Assembly: GCA_000467715.1 (NCBI GenBank)
Contig: AJFK01000435.1
Coordinates: 62,001 to 126,000 of the forward strand
Direction of reading: 5' to 3'
Length of the DNA: 64,000 nucleotides
Source: Hysterium pulicare CBS 123377
Taxonomy: Eukaryota; Ascomycota; Dothideomycetes; Hysteriales; Hysteriaceae
Shown here in pieces: positions 22,871-34,747 of this stretch. A model generated the notes under the pieces. That model ran no database searches and was not told the DNA's origin. It saw nothing but the letters and a program-made list of their open reading frames with translations. Positions within the stretch are counted from its first letter, which is position 1. Every line of letters begins with the position of its first letter. A program made the position numbers and the translations under genes.

Positions 22871-23132
22871 GGCGGCGTTGTGATGGGGGCTCCTAGAGAT
22901 GGAGGAGTAGAGATATAAATTATGTCTTAGCGTCGGTGATCGGAGTGACAAGGGTTGTCGCCCCGTATCCTCAGCCCTACGGAGCTAGTCCTTGAATCAC
23001 AGCCATACGCTCTTTAATCTATAAGAAGATGCCTCGACATCTATGATTATGCATATATGTGGATGGATATGAAGCATTGTTTAAACCAGCAGTAAACATT
23101 TGTTATTCGTCCAAGCGTATACTTCTCTTATA

Positions 23133-24729
23133 TCAAAACCACGGCACTCGAACCTCTTCCCAATTGTAACGAGAACCATTCAGGTTCGCCTCCTCCAGAT
23201 TGTTTGTCATGACAAACATTCTTCTCTGACCACAGAAACCTCCAGCATCAGCAATCCGCTCAACATCCTGAAATTTTCCCTTCCCTTGTCGCGCGCTGGG
23301 GATCCAAACTCGTTCTTTCACCATCTCGCCGGCCGTATGAGTACGGCGAGGATTGTGCCTCGACCATGCAAATTTGCTGAAAACATATTGCGGAAACTGA
23401 AAAATGGCCTCATAGCGCCTCCAGAAGGGAAGCCACTTCCATGCGATTGAGGAATGAGCGACCCTAATATATGGATTTACGAAAACTCCTTTCCCTCGCT
23501 CGTGCAATGCTGCCATTCTCGTCTCCATGTCCGCGAATAAGAGACAGTGTCCCGAAGCCTCCCAATATGGCTCTGGGGTTGATCTGAATTGTAAGGCAGA
23601 ATTTGTGGCATTTTCCATTTCCGTATTTGGTCGAAATATGCTTGCATCGATCGCGGTCATCCCACCCCAACAGCTTCTGACCTTCACTGCGTCTGTTTGC
23701 CGTAGCACATCATTGCGACTACGCCCCTGACCTACGGGGGCAAACCACGGGTATACTGGCAGTCCAACTTTGTAACCCTCAATATCACGCGTGGCGAATG
23801 TATCATAGAGCTTATATCCTGCGAAATTGAGTGCACAAGCTGCACTGTATTCGGTGGCACCACCAGGATCCTGGTTTGTTGAAAAGAGAAGCTGGGCCGC
23901 TTGTATTGGATCGAAGTACACATCATCAAGGAATAGAACGCGGTCAAAGTAAGTTTCAGCCTGTTTGAAATATGGGTGCTCTTTCCTCCAGGTATCAAGC
24001 TCTGCGCCAGAATGCAGGGGACGCATAGCGCGGTTCCGGACCTCGGCCATGTATTCGAATCTCTTCGTGCGGTGTGTGCCTGATGGGGTAGTGACTGCAG
24101 GAAATTCAGACAACGCGATATGGTCGCCGGTCACCAATGAGGTATTTTCTAGATTTCAAAATCAATTGAGTCGATTTCTTCTGAGGTATTTGAAACTTAC
24201 GCGGTAGTCGCCACGCTAGTTGAAGTAACGCGGTCCGCGTCGCATTCCCTGCGTCGTTCTCATATACACTAATGAAGACGTTGTGTTGGCCCAGAATATC
24301 TATCAACTCTACTAGATCATCACCCCACGACGTCCGGATGAGATTTTCATTAAGGATGTTAGCGACGATGAATATTTTCTCGTTGCGTGGATTGCCGCGT
24401 GCGGTTTTCGTGGATTCTATAATTCTCTTCTCGAGCTCGGCGTAATGAGGTGGCGGCTTTACATACGACGGCCATAGAAATCCGTTCAGAATGGATGTTA
24501 ATGTGAAAATGGTTGAGGCGCTGAAGAGCCATAGGAAAAGTTTAAAGCTCGTGGATCTTCGTCGCCTTAATGAACAAGATCGCCGATCGTATCTATGATC
24601 TGTTTCGTACCATGCTCTCGTCGGTGACTCCTGATGGTTAAATTTTCTTTCTTGAAGGTCGGAATAAGAAGGTACGGATTCAGCATCGGACTCTGAACCG
24701 GAGCCAAATAAGTGTTCTTGAGCAGACAT
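23133..24729 (-). CDS. GT69 capsule-type alpha-mannosyltransferase (CAP59/CMT1 family)
   Basis: A predicted type II membrane glycosyltransferase of the secretory pathway, family GT69, named after Cryptococcus Cmt1/Cap59. Exons 24729-24201 and 24148-23133 (52-nt intron) give 514 aa. A short acidic/basic cytoplasmic tail precedes a TM anchor (FKLFLWLFSASTIFTLTSIL, residues about 62-81). The lumenal domain includes EKIFIVANILNENLI, RVLFLDDVYFDPIQAAQLL with a DD pair, and a family-typical VKVRSCWGGMTAIDASIF. It would add mannose to cell-wall or surface glycans. The exact acceptor is unknown, and the family has many members per fungal genome. Confidence 0.88.
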
Positions 24730-25658
24730 TTTGTCTGAGAGTATCAGTAGCCGGTCCTCGAGAAAAACCCAGATATTATATATATGGCAAGAGTTGAGAT
24801 TGCGAAAGAACTAATTGGTATTGATAAGGAGAAGTTGATAAGGTGTCAATATTCTATGTCTAGAAAGCAACGACAAAAAGAATTGGTGAAGTTAAAGAAG
24901 AATGTCTGAAGCACACGCAAAAGTCATTCGAATCGTGAGTTTCAAAGTACTCGGCACTCCCACCAGGTTACCAAAGATAGGCAGGGATAGTCTGGGCGCA
25001 GATTATGTACCTTCCTTGCCTCGTAGGATTTTGAGAAATGTGTGCTTTCGTTGCAGTGTCAGATGTTCTTTACTACGTTGCACGGTGAGGATTGTTGGAT
25101 CTTTCGGTCTGCTCTACTGAAACGCATAGCCGTCTCGAGATTTGAAACGCGACGATGGATGATAAATCCATGACCTCATACGGTAGATCAAGGAAGGATT
25201 TGCAGAAAGCACCTCTCGCCATGCCGGCATTGTGGGGAAGTGAGTCTGGGTCGATTGGGCACTCATGCGCTGTTGCATCGGGGTAGTGCAGCTTTCCAAT
25301 TTATAGCTTGCGGACGCTTAAAGCGACGGTCGATTCGCGGTAGTATCTCAGATCCTAATTTGCCTTATCTATATGTCGGTGCGATTGAAGGGCTGAGGAC
25401 GAAGGATGATGGATTGAAGTTGAACGTCAACGTTGCACTTCACACCTACCCTCAATTAGTCGTAGTGTCAAAATACGGAATGGGTTAGCCGAGATTCACT
25501 CAATCGCGACTGTTGCCTTTCTCGTGTCCAAGACACAGCCATTCATTGCAATTGCTGGCTAACTGACTTTCACTCCTTCGCAGACATATTTATAGTGTAT
25601 AACTTATCCTTTCTGATGGCGCGTCTATCTTCATTTCTTGTGCGCGAACTCAACCACA
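24730..25658. promoter_or_regulatory. Divergent upstream region, GT69 gene / POL4
   Basis: About 930 bp between divergent starts. Short open frames (24902-25120, 25240-25488) have no recognisable content. An AT-rich tract lies just upstream of the GT69 start (24770-24860). Confidence 0.5.
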
Positions 25659-28015
25659 ATGTCAGACAAAGACCTCGTTGATAAACAGGCATATTTCAAA
25701 GAACTAGACATCTTGGATGTTGAAGACGATGAAGCTGGCTTCCCTGACAAAGGCCTGCTCGAAGTAGAGCGCGCTCTAGCCCAGAGAAAGCAATTGCGAC
25801 CTGCTGCAAATCCTGCTCCGACCAGAGAGAAGAGCTTCCTTGGGCCATCGCCAAAACAACTACTCCAACAGCAACAACAATTCGAAGCTCATACAGCAAA
25901 GCAACGCGCAGCATCACGCCCCGATGCGCCCATCATCTTACGGTCTGCTTCGGCCCCGGACGTAGAGGTTAATGGTAGTTTTCCTGGAAGCTTGATTAAG
26001 GAGACACCCGCACGTGCCATTTTGACCTCCAAACGCCAGAAACTGGCGCATAGTTCCTCTCTTCCAAACATGAAGACCAAACCCGAATTTTGGAGAGAAT
26101 TCGGCGATGTTCCACGAGCTACTGGTAATTCGAAGAACAAAAAGCCAGCAAATATCAGATTGTTATCCGAGAATCAACAAGTGCTTAAAGGTAAAATCAT
26201 ATGTATGTCTCCCTCCACGCCGGGGAATCAGTACAGAAGCTAAACAAAAGTATAGATTTTTATCCCAATGACGATATAAGCAATGCTCGCCGGACACGAA
26301 TCCACAAGGTCATCCAATTAGGAGCAGCTTGGGTAAAGGAATGGAGGACGAATGTGGACTATGTCATGTTCGACGAGGGGTCTTACACCTATGGCCAATT
26401 TCTAAAGCAAATCAACGCGGCTGCTCTACCGGTATGTTCTCTGTTTTCAATATCCGTCGTCTCCACCGCTGACATACATTAGGCTGGTGTGATAATGGTA
26501 AAATACCAGCCCTATGTGCCGGAATGCATCGGGTCCAAGAAATTAGTTGATCCGACACAAGGTCGTTTCCAAGTAACGGGAGCGCCTCCGCTAGTCAATT
26601 CTAACAGTATCATCGAGTCCCAATCTTCGCCTACGTCACAGAATTCGCTACAAGTGAAAGTGTCGAAGAGGAAACGCGAAGAGCAAGATTCACAAGGGAA
26701 TACCAGGATTCAAGAGAGTATCGATGAGCAACCCCAATCACATTTTGCGGTCAGTTCTGCATTCAAGAAGCCCGAAGATTTGCATAGCGATGAATATAAC
26801 GATGCATTGTCCGATGCTATTCGCCAAGCCAAAGCTTTGGAGCGTCTGCCCCTCGATTTGGATGAAGATACAACCGCATCTCGGCCCAGTAGTTCTGAAG
26901 GCCCAGAAGTGGGATCCAACGACGAGGAGTCAAAGCGGGCCCATACAACTGCACCCTGGCCATCCCGCAAATTCGATCAAAGCGGCTTCCAGTGCATGCA
27001 AGCTCATGACGGCACGAGCACCTCACGAAATCCTAACGCGCGGACACTCGAAGTGCTTGAGGATATGGCCAAATACTACGACATGATGCAAGATCAATGG
27101 CGAACCAACGCCTACAGAAAAGCCATTGGGATTCTGAGAAAGGAAACGCGCAAAATCACGACAAAAGAGGAAGCACGAAGGCTGCCAAACATCGGCGAGC
27201 GCCTGGCCGAAAAGATCGAGGAGATCGTCGTAACCGACAGGCTTCGTAAATTAGATGCCACAAAAGATGACCCGATCGATAAGATCCTTCGACTTTTCAC
27301 TGGCATTTACGGCGTCGGGAGAACACAGGCTAATAAGTGGATCGCTCAAGGTCACAAGTCTATTGATGACCTGCTTGAGAATGCGCACCTAACGCAAAGC
27401 CAGCAAGTTGGAATCGCACACTACAATGATTTCAACTCTCGAATCCCTCGAATCGAGGTTGAGGCTCACGGTGCCATTGTCCGCAAGGCTCTTCAGAAGA
27501 TAGACCCAAAATTTGAGGTCACGATTATGGGGTCCTATCGTCGAGGTGCTTCGACCTCCGGTGATATTGACCTGATCATTACCAAGAAGGGTATATCGAT
27601 AAGCGCTATCCGTACGGTTGTGTTCGGCACACTGGTACCGCAGCTGATGGACCAGGGATTTCTCAAAGTCGGCCTTGCAACCTCACATAAGGATGATGGG
27701 ACGAAGTGGCATGGAGCTTCTGCTCTTCCCGGATCATCCGTATGGCGCCGCATCGATTTTCTGATTGTTCCAGAGGCTGAGATGGGTGCTGCGTTGATCT
27801 ACTTTACTGGAAACGACATCTTCAATCGAAGCATACGCCTTCTCGCGAGCAAGAAAGGGATGCGTCTTAATCAGCATGGACTATACAAAGACGTGATTCG
27901 TGGGAAGAATCGCGAGAGGATAAACGAGGGCACATTGCTAGAAGGACGGGATGAAAAGCGGATATTCCAGATTTTGGGCGTTCCGTGGAGACCTCCACAT
28001 CAACGTATTCCATAA
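25659..28015 (+). CDS. POL4: Family X DNA polymerase (Pol4; lambda/mu/beta type)
   Basis: A nuclear gap-filling polymerase for base-excision and end-joining repair. Exons 25659-26202, 26256-26431 and 26483-28015 give 750 aa; the introns are 53 and 51 nt. After a disordered N-terminus a BRCT-like domain follows (KGKIIYFYPNDDISNARRTR, about 180-260), then a Ser/Pro-rich region. The 8-kDa/HhH domain includes LPNIGERLAEKIEEIV and FTGIYGVGRTQANKWI. The palm has GSYRRGASTSGDIDLII, with the two metal-binding Asp near residue 600, and the third Asp in WRRIDFLIV near 663. The C-terminus has YFTGNDIFNRSIRLLA, typical of the family. I chose ATG 25659 (MSDKDLVDKQ); no other in-frame ATG lies close upstream. 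The presence of BRCT favours a Pol lambda/mu-like role. Confidence 0.94.
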
Positions 28016-28795
28016 ATGCTTGGATAGTTTGCTGGAATGGTTTCCTTGGATATTACTTCATACTCCATACTATCAATTGAGTTGGACTAGAAGTTGCCTA
28101 AAATGCAGAAAACCCGGGCATGGCCATGGAATCGTGTGGTTCCGAATGCAGCTCTAACGCATTAGGCAACGATGCACGATCCCATATCAAGACGAAGTAA
28201 GCCGATTTCTTTTCAAGTCTGAAGGCAGAATTTGTTTGCTTCGTTAATCAAGTCTTCGGCCAATAATCGAAAATGGCATGCTCCAAACGAAATCTTTTGC
28301 ACGAGATTTGCTGTGCCTCGTGGGAAACCGGCGTCCCTCACAGCACGCCTGGCACGCCGTCCCATGCAGCTATGTCCAACAGAGCATGGTGTCGACCAGT
28401 AGTATCTTCTAGCCAAATGCTAATTCTAAGATGCGATCTCTCAAACTATTTAGCTTGCAGCGAATCATGGCTTTCTAGGGAAGATCGTTTTTTCTTGGTT
28501 CCAAGTAAAGATCACGCTAGAGAAGATTACCGAACTTGGTAAAGCGTGAATCCATTTGCCCTCTTCAGCCTCAGGAGATGTACGAGAACGCACAAAGCCT
28601 CGTTATAAAGCGTTCGGTGTTACGGTCGTAATTGCGATGCTACGGAGTTAGTTCGAGGGCGGGTGTAATAAGTATGTATACCGCGAACGCAGCATTGATC
28701 TTCGTCCTCATCATTAAGTCTCCCTCTTCTCGTCCCATTGACTGTACCATCCTACATAGAAAGTTTTCTTCGTTTATAGTCAGAAGTTTGGTAAA
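28016..28795. other. Intergenic region
   Basis: Short frames only. It holds the POL4 3' end and the promoter of the secreted propeller protein. Confidence 0.55.
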
Positions 28796-29815
28796 ATGCA
28801 TCTTTTCTCCTTTATCTTGGCTTTCGTAGCCCTTTTCCTTTCCTGCTTTCCAAAATCATCCTCAACACCCATCTTCCCCTACTCACTCAGCACAAAACTA
28901 ATCTACCAATTCCCAAACCAAACGTGGCTCGAGAACATCGCAGTGCTCCGCACTGGCCAACTTCTTGTAACGAAATGCTCACCAGCGGAACTCCACTTCA
29001 TCGATCCCTGTAACCTTCCCACAAGCAGCGAAAACAGCCTTCTCCATAGCTTTGGCGAGGGCTCACTACTCGGTATCAGCGAATACGAACCCGACATCTT
29101 CGCCGTAATTACAGGGAACTTCTCCATCTTCACCTTCATCAATCGCCCTGGTTCTTACTCTGTATGGAAAGTCGACATGCGAAACTACCGCCCAGGCTCC
29201 AAGGCCCCCATCAGCAAAATCGCCGATGTCCCATCAGGCCTCCTACTCAATGGCATGGCAACGCTAAACCCTCACACCCTTCTTATTTCCGATTCGGCTG
29301 CCGGCGTGGTCAGGAAACTAGATATACGAACTGGAGAATCCAACGTGACAATCAATGACACGAGCATGGTGTCTGTGCCTGGAGCGTTAGTTCCCTTTGG
29401 GATAAACGGTCTTCGTCTTTTCGGGGACTATGTCTACTATACAAACACCTTCGCTACGACATTCTACCGTGTCAAGATCAATATCTCTACCGGATTTGCA
29501 GTTCAGGAACCCGAGCTTCTTGCTTATTTGACGGATGCCATTTCGATCGATGATTTTGCGCTGAGAAGTGGTACAGAGGCATTTGTGGTTGGCAGCAATG
29601 AGGTCGCAAGGGTGCGGGAGGAGGGTCGAAGTTGGCGGTGGGATGTTGTGGCAGGAGGGAGGAACTCTAGTGTTGTGGGTGGGGCAACGAGCGCGGCATT
29701 TGGGAGGACGCGCGAGGATAGGAATACGCTGTATGTTGTGACGAATGGTGGTTTAGCAGGGCCTATTAACGGGACGTTTGTGGAGGGCGGAAAGGTTGTT
29801 GCTGTAAGCCTTTGA
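28796..29815 (+). CDS. Secreted SMP-30/NHL-like beta-propeller protein
   Basis: A single-exon protein of 339 aa with a clear signal peptide (MHLFSFILAFVALFLSC). The rest has recurring beta-strand blocks of a six-bladed propeller (NQTWLENIAVLRTGQLLVT, LLLNGMATLNPHTLLISDS, AAGVVRKLDIRTGE). Several N-x-S/T sites suggest glycosylation. It belongs to the fungal group often annotated as SMP-30/gluconolactonase-like or hetero-Diels-Alderase-like. No biosynthetic genes adjoin it, so no enzymatic role can be assigned. Confidence 0.82.
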   Translation: MHLFSFILAFVALFLSCFPKSSSTPIFPYSLSTKLIYQFPNQTWLENIAVLRTGQLLVTKCSPAELHFIDPCNLPTSSENSLLHSFGEGSLLGISEYEPDIFAVITGNFSIFTFINRPGSYSVWKVDMRNYRPGSKAPISKIADVPSGLLLNGMATLNPHTLLISDSAAGVVRKLDIRTGESNVTINDTSMVSVPGALVPFGINGLRLFGDYVYYTNTFATTFYRVKINISTGFAVQEPELLAYLTDAISIDDFALRSGTEAFVVGSNEVARVREEGRSWRWDVVAGGRNSSVVGGATSAAFGRTREDRNTLYVVTNGGLAGPINGTFVEGGKVVAVSL

Positions 29816-31128
29816 GGGAGGCTGTGAGGAAAATGTATCATCCAAAGCTTGAATCGTTGGGTATCGAGAAGTCGTAGAATCTTATTGTATAATTTTAAAT
29901 CAGCCTAGGTCGATATCATCCCAAAATGGAATGTGAAATTACAGATCTCCTCTCCTGCCTAACCAACACCCAACCTATCTCGACCCTTTCTCTTCGGAAT
30001 GTCACACTTCAGCGAAGTAGTGATGAAGAACGTTAAACAGTGAGAATGAGTAAGCCTCAATGTAAGGCACGCAACCATTGCAATGAGGAGTGTTGATTGA
30101 GTTACGTCTACCGAGCTGACATGAGCTACCTCATGTCTAAGACGTATCACGAGATGGCGACGGATTACGACAAATGAGATGAATAAGGAAAATTTGTGGT
30201 GACTCATGTAACAAACCTAACAAGGGCAAACTACTATAGGTGTCATTATTCGTCATACTACGAACTTCCATGGCGGTACAAGTTTAGATAGATCTTGTCC
30301 TAGCCTTAAGGATAGCAACTTGCTTTGAGACCTTGTATGAACCTAAATTGGCTTTGGAGGCTGGTAGTAAAGAAAATTGTAAGCGTAGACCCATGCCCAG
30401 AAAATGAGGAATTGTGACACCCGTATGAATGAAATCCCATTCTTAGGGTGTGTGATGGTGGGGTCAGAAATTCAAAATGAATTGAGAGGACAACATGATA
30501 GAGGATCCGTGAAAAGCGGTATTGGGACACCACTATCGAGCAGTTTCAGACCGGAGCTGATTGACCAGACATAGGTATACCTCATGCTTTTGCGTATACC
30601 ATTCATGAGCAATTCTACAGAGTTGAGTGAAAGATGATGGAAACCGAGCCACGATGCGGGTTGAAGCAGTAAGAAATGCAAGGTCAGCCAAACTGATTTC
30701 GGTTCCTTCAGCTCGACATCAGTCGACGTGCCATGACATAGAAGAAGATCTGTAAAGGAACCAGATGGGGTGGTGAGCAAGCTTGGAGCAGGAGTGAATG
30801 CACGAGCCCCACAGTTTGCACGTGGTATGCCAAGAGATGCGCTGCCATGACGACCCAATCGATCGGAGATGTGTGTTGGCATTTCCAACGAACCAGCCCG
30901 AACAGCAATCAACCAGAAACAAAGCTTGCCAATTAATTAGTTTAGGGCTAGGCATCTCACAGTAAGTATTTCTTCACCTTTGTGTACAGACACTTGCTTT
31001 AGTGATCATACTGAAGATTGTTTACAGTTGAATACCACCATCCATTGCTGCACGCCGAGACAGCTTCAGATCGCCGAAAGGCGCATTCCACACTTATTCA
31101 AGACACCACATTCCGAGAACCCCAAAAG
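29816..31128. other. Intergenic region
   Basis: About 1.3 kb between two secreted-protein genes. A minus-strand frame at 30472-30912 (146 codons) overlaps other frames on the same strand and shows no domain, so I do not call it. The last 200 bp are probably the leader of the Cys-rich surface protein. Confidence 0.5.
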
Positions 31129-31953
31129 ATGCGGAATGCTCTGATCTTCGTCCTCGCCCTCCTCTTTGCAATCGCAACTGCCACCCCAAGCTTCTTAGCA
31201 GACTTTGTTGAGCCTCTTCTCGAAGGATCTACCACCACCAGCAATGAAACAATTGCGGCAGAGGAGCTTGAGCTTGTAAAGCGACAGAGTGGATGCGCCA
31301 CTGGATACAATGCATGTTCAAATCTCGGCGCACCTGGTTTATGTTGTAGCTCAAACAGTATCTGCTCAGCTGATGCTGCAGGCCATGTCGCCTGCTGTCC
31401 TCTCAATGCAGCCTGCACAGGAACCATCGCCGGCGTGGGCGGAGGCGTAACGAGCATCGCAACAGCAACAAGCACGAGCCCTTTCGTTATCGCCAGCACA
31501 ACCACCTCAAGTGGCGCCTTCGTCGTCGTAACCTCAACGGCATCCGTTCAAAACAGCGGAGGGGGTTTCGTCCGTTCAACGGTACCCAACCAGTACTATC
31601 CCTTCGCCTTTATACCAACTACTTACACCAATGCAGCCGCTTGCTCTTCGGCTTATTCGAGCTGCCAGACTGATGTCGCAAGCTGCACTGCGGCGCTCGG
31701 TAGTGGGGTACAAGGCGTTACGGTCTCTGCGCCCAACGGCGGCGCTACCGTCACTGCAATAGCTTCGGTCGGAGCAGCCAGCGCGTCATCAATTTGTCAG
31801 AGCTTAAGCTCTCAGGCTTGCTATGGGTTGCAGGTCGGCGCGTGTCAGGCTTTCGGGAGTGGAGGGTCAAATAGCGGAGGAAGGATATGTGGGGATATGT
31901 ACGCAATAGGGGCGGGATTAGCAGTTGGAATGGCGGGAGAGCTGCTTCGGTGA
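31129..31953 (+). CDS. Cys-rich secreted surface protein, possibly GPI-anchored
   Basis: A single exon, 274 aa from ATG 31129. It has a signal peptide (MRNALIFVLALLFAIATA) and a probable Kex2 site (LELVKR). A Cys-rich module follows, GCATGYNACSNLGAPGLCC then CACC-like pairs, with 10 Cys in about 50 residues. A Ser/Thr/Gly-rich middle follows. A second Cys group (CSSAYSSCQTDVASCTAAL, then ICQSLSSQACYGLQVGACQ) comes before a Ser/Gly linker and a hydrophobic end (MYAIGAGLAVGMAGELL). That tail fits a GPI signal, though a weak one. It resembles fungal cell-surface or effector-like proteins; the function is unknown. The open frame extends upstream to 31018, but the signal peptide supports 31129. 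Confidence 0.82.
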   Translation: MRNALIFVLALLFAIATATPSFLADFVEPLLEGSTTTSNETIAAEELELVKRQSGCATGYNACSNLGAPGLCCSSNSICSADAAGHVACCPLNAACTGTIAGVGGGVTSIATATSTSPFVIASTTTSSGAFVVVTSTASVQNSGGGFVRSTVPNQYYPFAFIPTTYTNAAACSSAYSSCQTDVASCTAALGSGVQGVTVSAPNGGATVTAIASVGAASASSICQSLSSQACYGLQVGACQAFGSGGSNSGGRICGDMYAIGAGLAVGMAGELLR

Positions 31954-32495
31954 CAAAACGGGAAGCAAGGATGCTTATGTTGACGTGCTACGGGTATATA
32001 AGGGCGGCCAGTGAGTTCGGGGTTCTGACTATTCGATTGCATGGCATAGGCGTTAAATGATTTTAGCTAGTATCTGTTTAGAAGCAGCGTATCAGTCTTG
32101 TGAGCGGCTTCATTGAGTCTGGAGATATCCTTTACGGCAAGCTGCGTCATGGCTAGTACCCAACACTGCGGTCAGTCAAGCAGACAGTGTCTTTGCTTTC
32201 CAATCGATTCTTTACATTTCTCCTACTTCAAAATCTGCACACTCATTGTTCAAGTTGGGATGTGACAATTATCATCAGCGATCTTATTTACCTGAGATAT
32301 GGAAAACTTTGACACCATTGGACGGTTTTGCCGAAGTACTAATCAGGCACCGAACTTGAAATTCAGCTCACAGTCTTAGAGTGTATGGAATCCCATCACT
32401 ATGTCACGATTTTAGAGCTGCTGGAGCTCCAGATGGATTGATATCAGATTAGATCCCGAGTACGTCGAGCAGTCACTCACGTAATTCTTCCGGTC
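31954..32495. other. Intergenic region
   Basis: No gene seen. It carries the 3' end of the surface protein and the promoter of the first F-box gene. Confidence 0.55.
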
Positions 32496-33152
32496 ATGAC
32501 GAGCTCTTCCCTCATGGAACTCCCCCAAGAGCTCTTCGAAGAAATTACCTGCCAACTGGGCATGTTCGATCTCCTCCGGCTCCGGTGCGTCAACCAGACA
32601 ATACGCAAAAGAATCGATCGCACACCCCAGCTCCGGACGGTTCTCTTCTTTCTTCCATGCGACGAATCGCGCCATCAACGCCCAGAAAGGATTCGGGAAT
32701 GCCTGAAATTCCGCCCTCCTCCCAACAAACCGGCCCAAGTTCCCAATAGACCTGGAAAGAAGCGGATCCATCTCCGGATAGAGTTGGTTGGCTACAAGAA
32801 GCCATTGTTCGGATTGGGAACCCAATTATACGGAGCGCCTCCTATCGGGATTCACCCTTTTCTATTTGAGGCTGCTACTTATTGGACTTTTATTGATGAT
32901 TATTATTTTACTTTGAAAGTCTCCACTGCCAGACTCGTGGAGATTGTCTACGAAAATCAATGCAAAGGGTGTGAATGGAGAGATATGCTGGTCTGCCAGT
33001 CAATGGTGATTATGTGCCACTCGACCATATGGCAGACTGGTGGCAAGAAGGTGGGCTTCGCTTTATATGGGAAGGGAAATGAAGATGTGTGGGTGACATT
33101 GGGAGACTTGATCGGGTTTTTGAGGGAATTTGGAGGAACGGAGACCCCTTGA
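32496..33152 (+). CDS. F-box protein, cluster member 1
   Basis: A single exon, 218 aa. The N-terminal F-box reads MELPQELFEEITCQLGMFDL then LRLRCVNQTIRKRID, so it could bind Skp1 in an SCF ubiquitin ligase. Downstream residues show LFFLPCDESRHQ and a YENQCKGCEWRDMLVCQ segment also found in member 2 (NSNQAQTSNWRQMLICQ), so the similarity covers more than the F-box. No recognisable substrate-binding repeats. The next F-box gene lies 320 bp past its stop on the opposite strand. Confidence 0.8.
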   Translation: MTSSSLMELPQELFEEITCQLGMFDLLRLRCVNQTIRKRIDRTPQLRTVLFFLPCDESRHQRPERIRECLKFRPPPNKPAQVPNRPGKKRIHLRIELVGYKKPLFGLGTQLYGAPPIGIHPFLFEAATYWTFIDDYYFTLKVSTARLVEIVYENQCKGCEWRDMLVCQSMVIMCHSTIWQTGGKKVGFALYGKGNEDVWVTLGDLIGFLREFGGTETP

Positions 33153-33472
33153 TATGGTCTTTTGTATGGACGCTTTGCTTCAGAGTTACATTAGGAAGGC
33201 TTGTTATTCCACCAATTTGGTTTACTACGACGTTAGAATCATGGAAGAGCCTTGGCTCTTGTAATTGGTTCTATCCTAAGGGTGGCACCACTTGAAGACG
33301 AAAAGCGACACATTCCATTCTAGGAGTAGGAATTGAAAGCAGCACCTGGGCTGAAATATGGATATCAAAAGATTCAGCAATTTAAGAACACATCCCAATT
33401 ATAATCTGAAGCCAATTTTCGTCCACAACATTGCTCAACCACAACTTTTCCTTCAAGATACATCCACACTGG
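33153..33472. other. Convergent region between F-box genes 1 and 2
   Basis: 320 bp of 3' untranslated sequence; nothing else is seen. Confidence 0.55.
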
Positions 33473-34747
33473 TCAATGATCCAGACCTTTCAGATTCCTC
33501 GGTAGCAGAACGAAAAGTCCAGCCGACAAAGCCCTGATCAGGAGAAGAAGAGGTACCGCATCTAACTCAACAGCTACCTTGGTTCTCCTCTTCGTCGGAG
33601 GCTCTAAACCTTCCTCTCCCTTCTTCCGCTGTTCGTCACGCGCCGGGCCGTCTTCCTCTAGCTTACGCTTTTTACCAATGTAAGTATCTCGGGGTAAGGT
33701 GGAGAAAGGATTTGCTTTAGCCGGGCCCTGAGCAACTGCGACAGCGCTAGAAGGTCGATTATGTGTGGTTGCCGTGTTACGAAATGTGAAGTTGGTTCCC
33801 GGTCTTGCGACCGCCCTCTCCTCTTTGCGCTGGTGCATTGCGGTCTGGTAATGTTGGTCCATTGCGATTGCTCGTTGGAAGCTTGGGGAGTTTGCAAAAA
33901 TCTGCTGGGCATTACTCCCTCGCCAAAGTCCGCCGTCTTGAGTTCCTTCATTATAGAGCGCGATCTTTCGGCCTATCCCTTTCTGTTGCTGCGCGTTGTT
34001 CAATTTCCAACCCGTAACCGCCATACACAAGTGATCGACCACTTGGCCCAATGTTATTCCCGACCTCATCCAAGAGCCTGGCACACCTTGCCCTCCTTGC
34101 AAGTTGAAGATAGATCGAGGCCAAGTGGCGTCCTCCATGCTTTCGAACCCCAAAGAGCAGAACTGAACTTGCGGTTGGCAAATTAGCATTTGCCTCCAAT
34201 TGCTCGTCTGGGCTTGATTGCTATTAACAAACTCTAGAACCTTGAACGCAGATACATCAAGCCCAATCTCGGATAAAAAGTTGTTGTCTGTGAGACAATA
34301 AGTTTGCGTGGCGGCTGCCTCGAGCACGGGATGCATGTCTATTTTGGGGACGGGCGGATTACTTGTCGGGTATAGTCCCAAACAAGAGCCATCGTGTATT
34401 GTGATGGTCAGATTGATAGATTTTCGGACGGGCAGAGGATCGCTTCCTGACGGCATCTGCATGCGCTGCGTCAAGCTCAAGCTCTGGCGATGGAGGTCGT
34501 TAAGAGAAGGAAAGAAGAGGATCTCTCGTAGACGGTTTGTACAATCAATACGGTGCCGCAATTCATGGTTGACGCATCTCAAGCGAAGGAGGTCGTACAT
34601 GCCCAGCTGACAAGTAATCTCTTCGAAGAGTTCTTGACAGACGTCGAGCAATGGGCATCTATAATCTCGCGTATAAGTGCGCTCGGGCGGAATGGCATCG
34701 ATGCTGGTAAGATTTGTTGTCTTGGGTTGGAAAATGTCGTAACTCAT
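33473..34747 (-). CDS. F-box protein, cluster member 2
   Basis: A single exon, 424 aa, minus strand. The F-box (CQELFEEITCQLGMYDLLRL then RCVNHELRHRID) is nearly identical to that of member 1. The usual leading Leu-Pro is Val-Cys here. The middle keeps WRQMLICQ and a VTLGDL-like element seen in member 1 (here ITLGQVVDHL). Unlike member 1 it has a C-terminal extension with Lys/Arg-rich, nuclear-signal-like blocks (GKKRKLEEDGP, PPTKRRTK) and a hydrophobic end. That extension may be new sequence acquired by read-through into former non-coding DNA, which is inference. Confidence 0.75.
   Translation of the reverse strand: MSYDIFQPKTTNLTSIDAIPPERTYTRDYRCPLLDVCQELFEEITCQLGMYDLLRLRCVNHELRHRIDCTNRLREILFFPSLNDLHRQSLSLTQRMQMPSGSDPLPVRKSINLTITIHDGSCLGLYPTSNPPVPKIDMHPVLEAAATQTYCLTDNNFLSEIGLDVSAFKVLEFVNSNQAQTSNWRQMLICQPQVQFCSLGFESMEDATWPRSIFNLQGGQGVPGSWMRSGITLGQVVDHLCMAVTGWKLNNAQQQKGIGRKIALYNEGTQDGGLWRGSNAQQIFANSPSFQRAIAMDQHYQTAMHQRKEERAVARPGTNFTFRNTATTHNRPSSAVAVAQGPAKANPFSTLPRDTYIGKKRKLEEDGPARDEQRKKGEEGLEPPTKRRTKVAVELDAVPLLLLIRALSAGLFVLLPRNLKGLDH

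Noticed and set aside
30472-30912. 146-codon minus-strand open frame
   Set aside because: It overlaps two other frames on the same strand, has no domain and no clear gene context.
28796-31953. Secondary-metabolite cluster around the propeller and surface-protein genes
   Set aside because: No synthase, tailoring enzyme or cluster regulator is present nearby, and the MFS gene is over 23 kb away.
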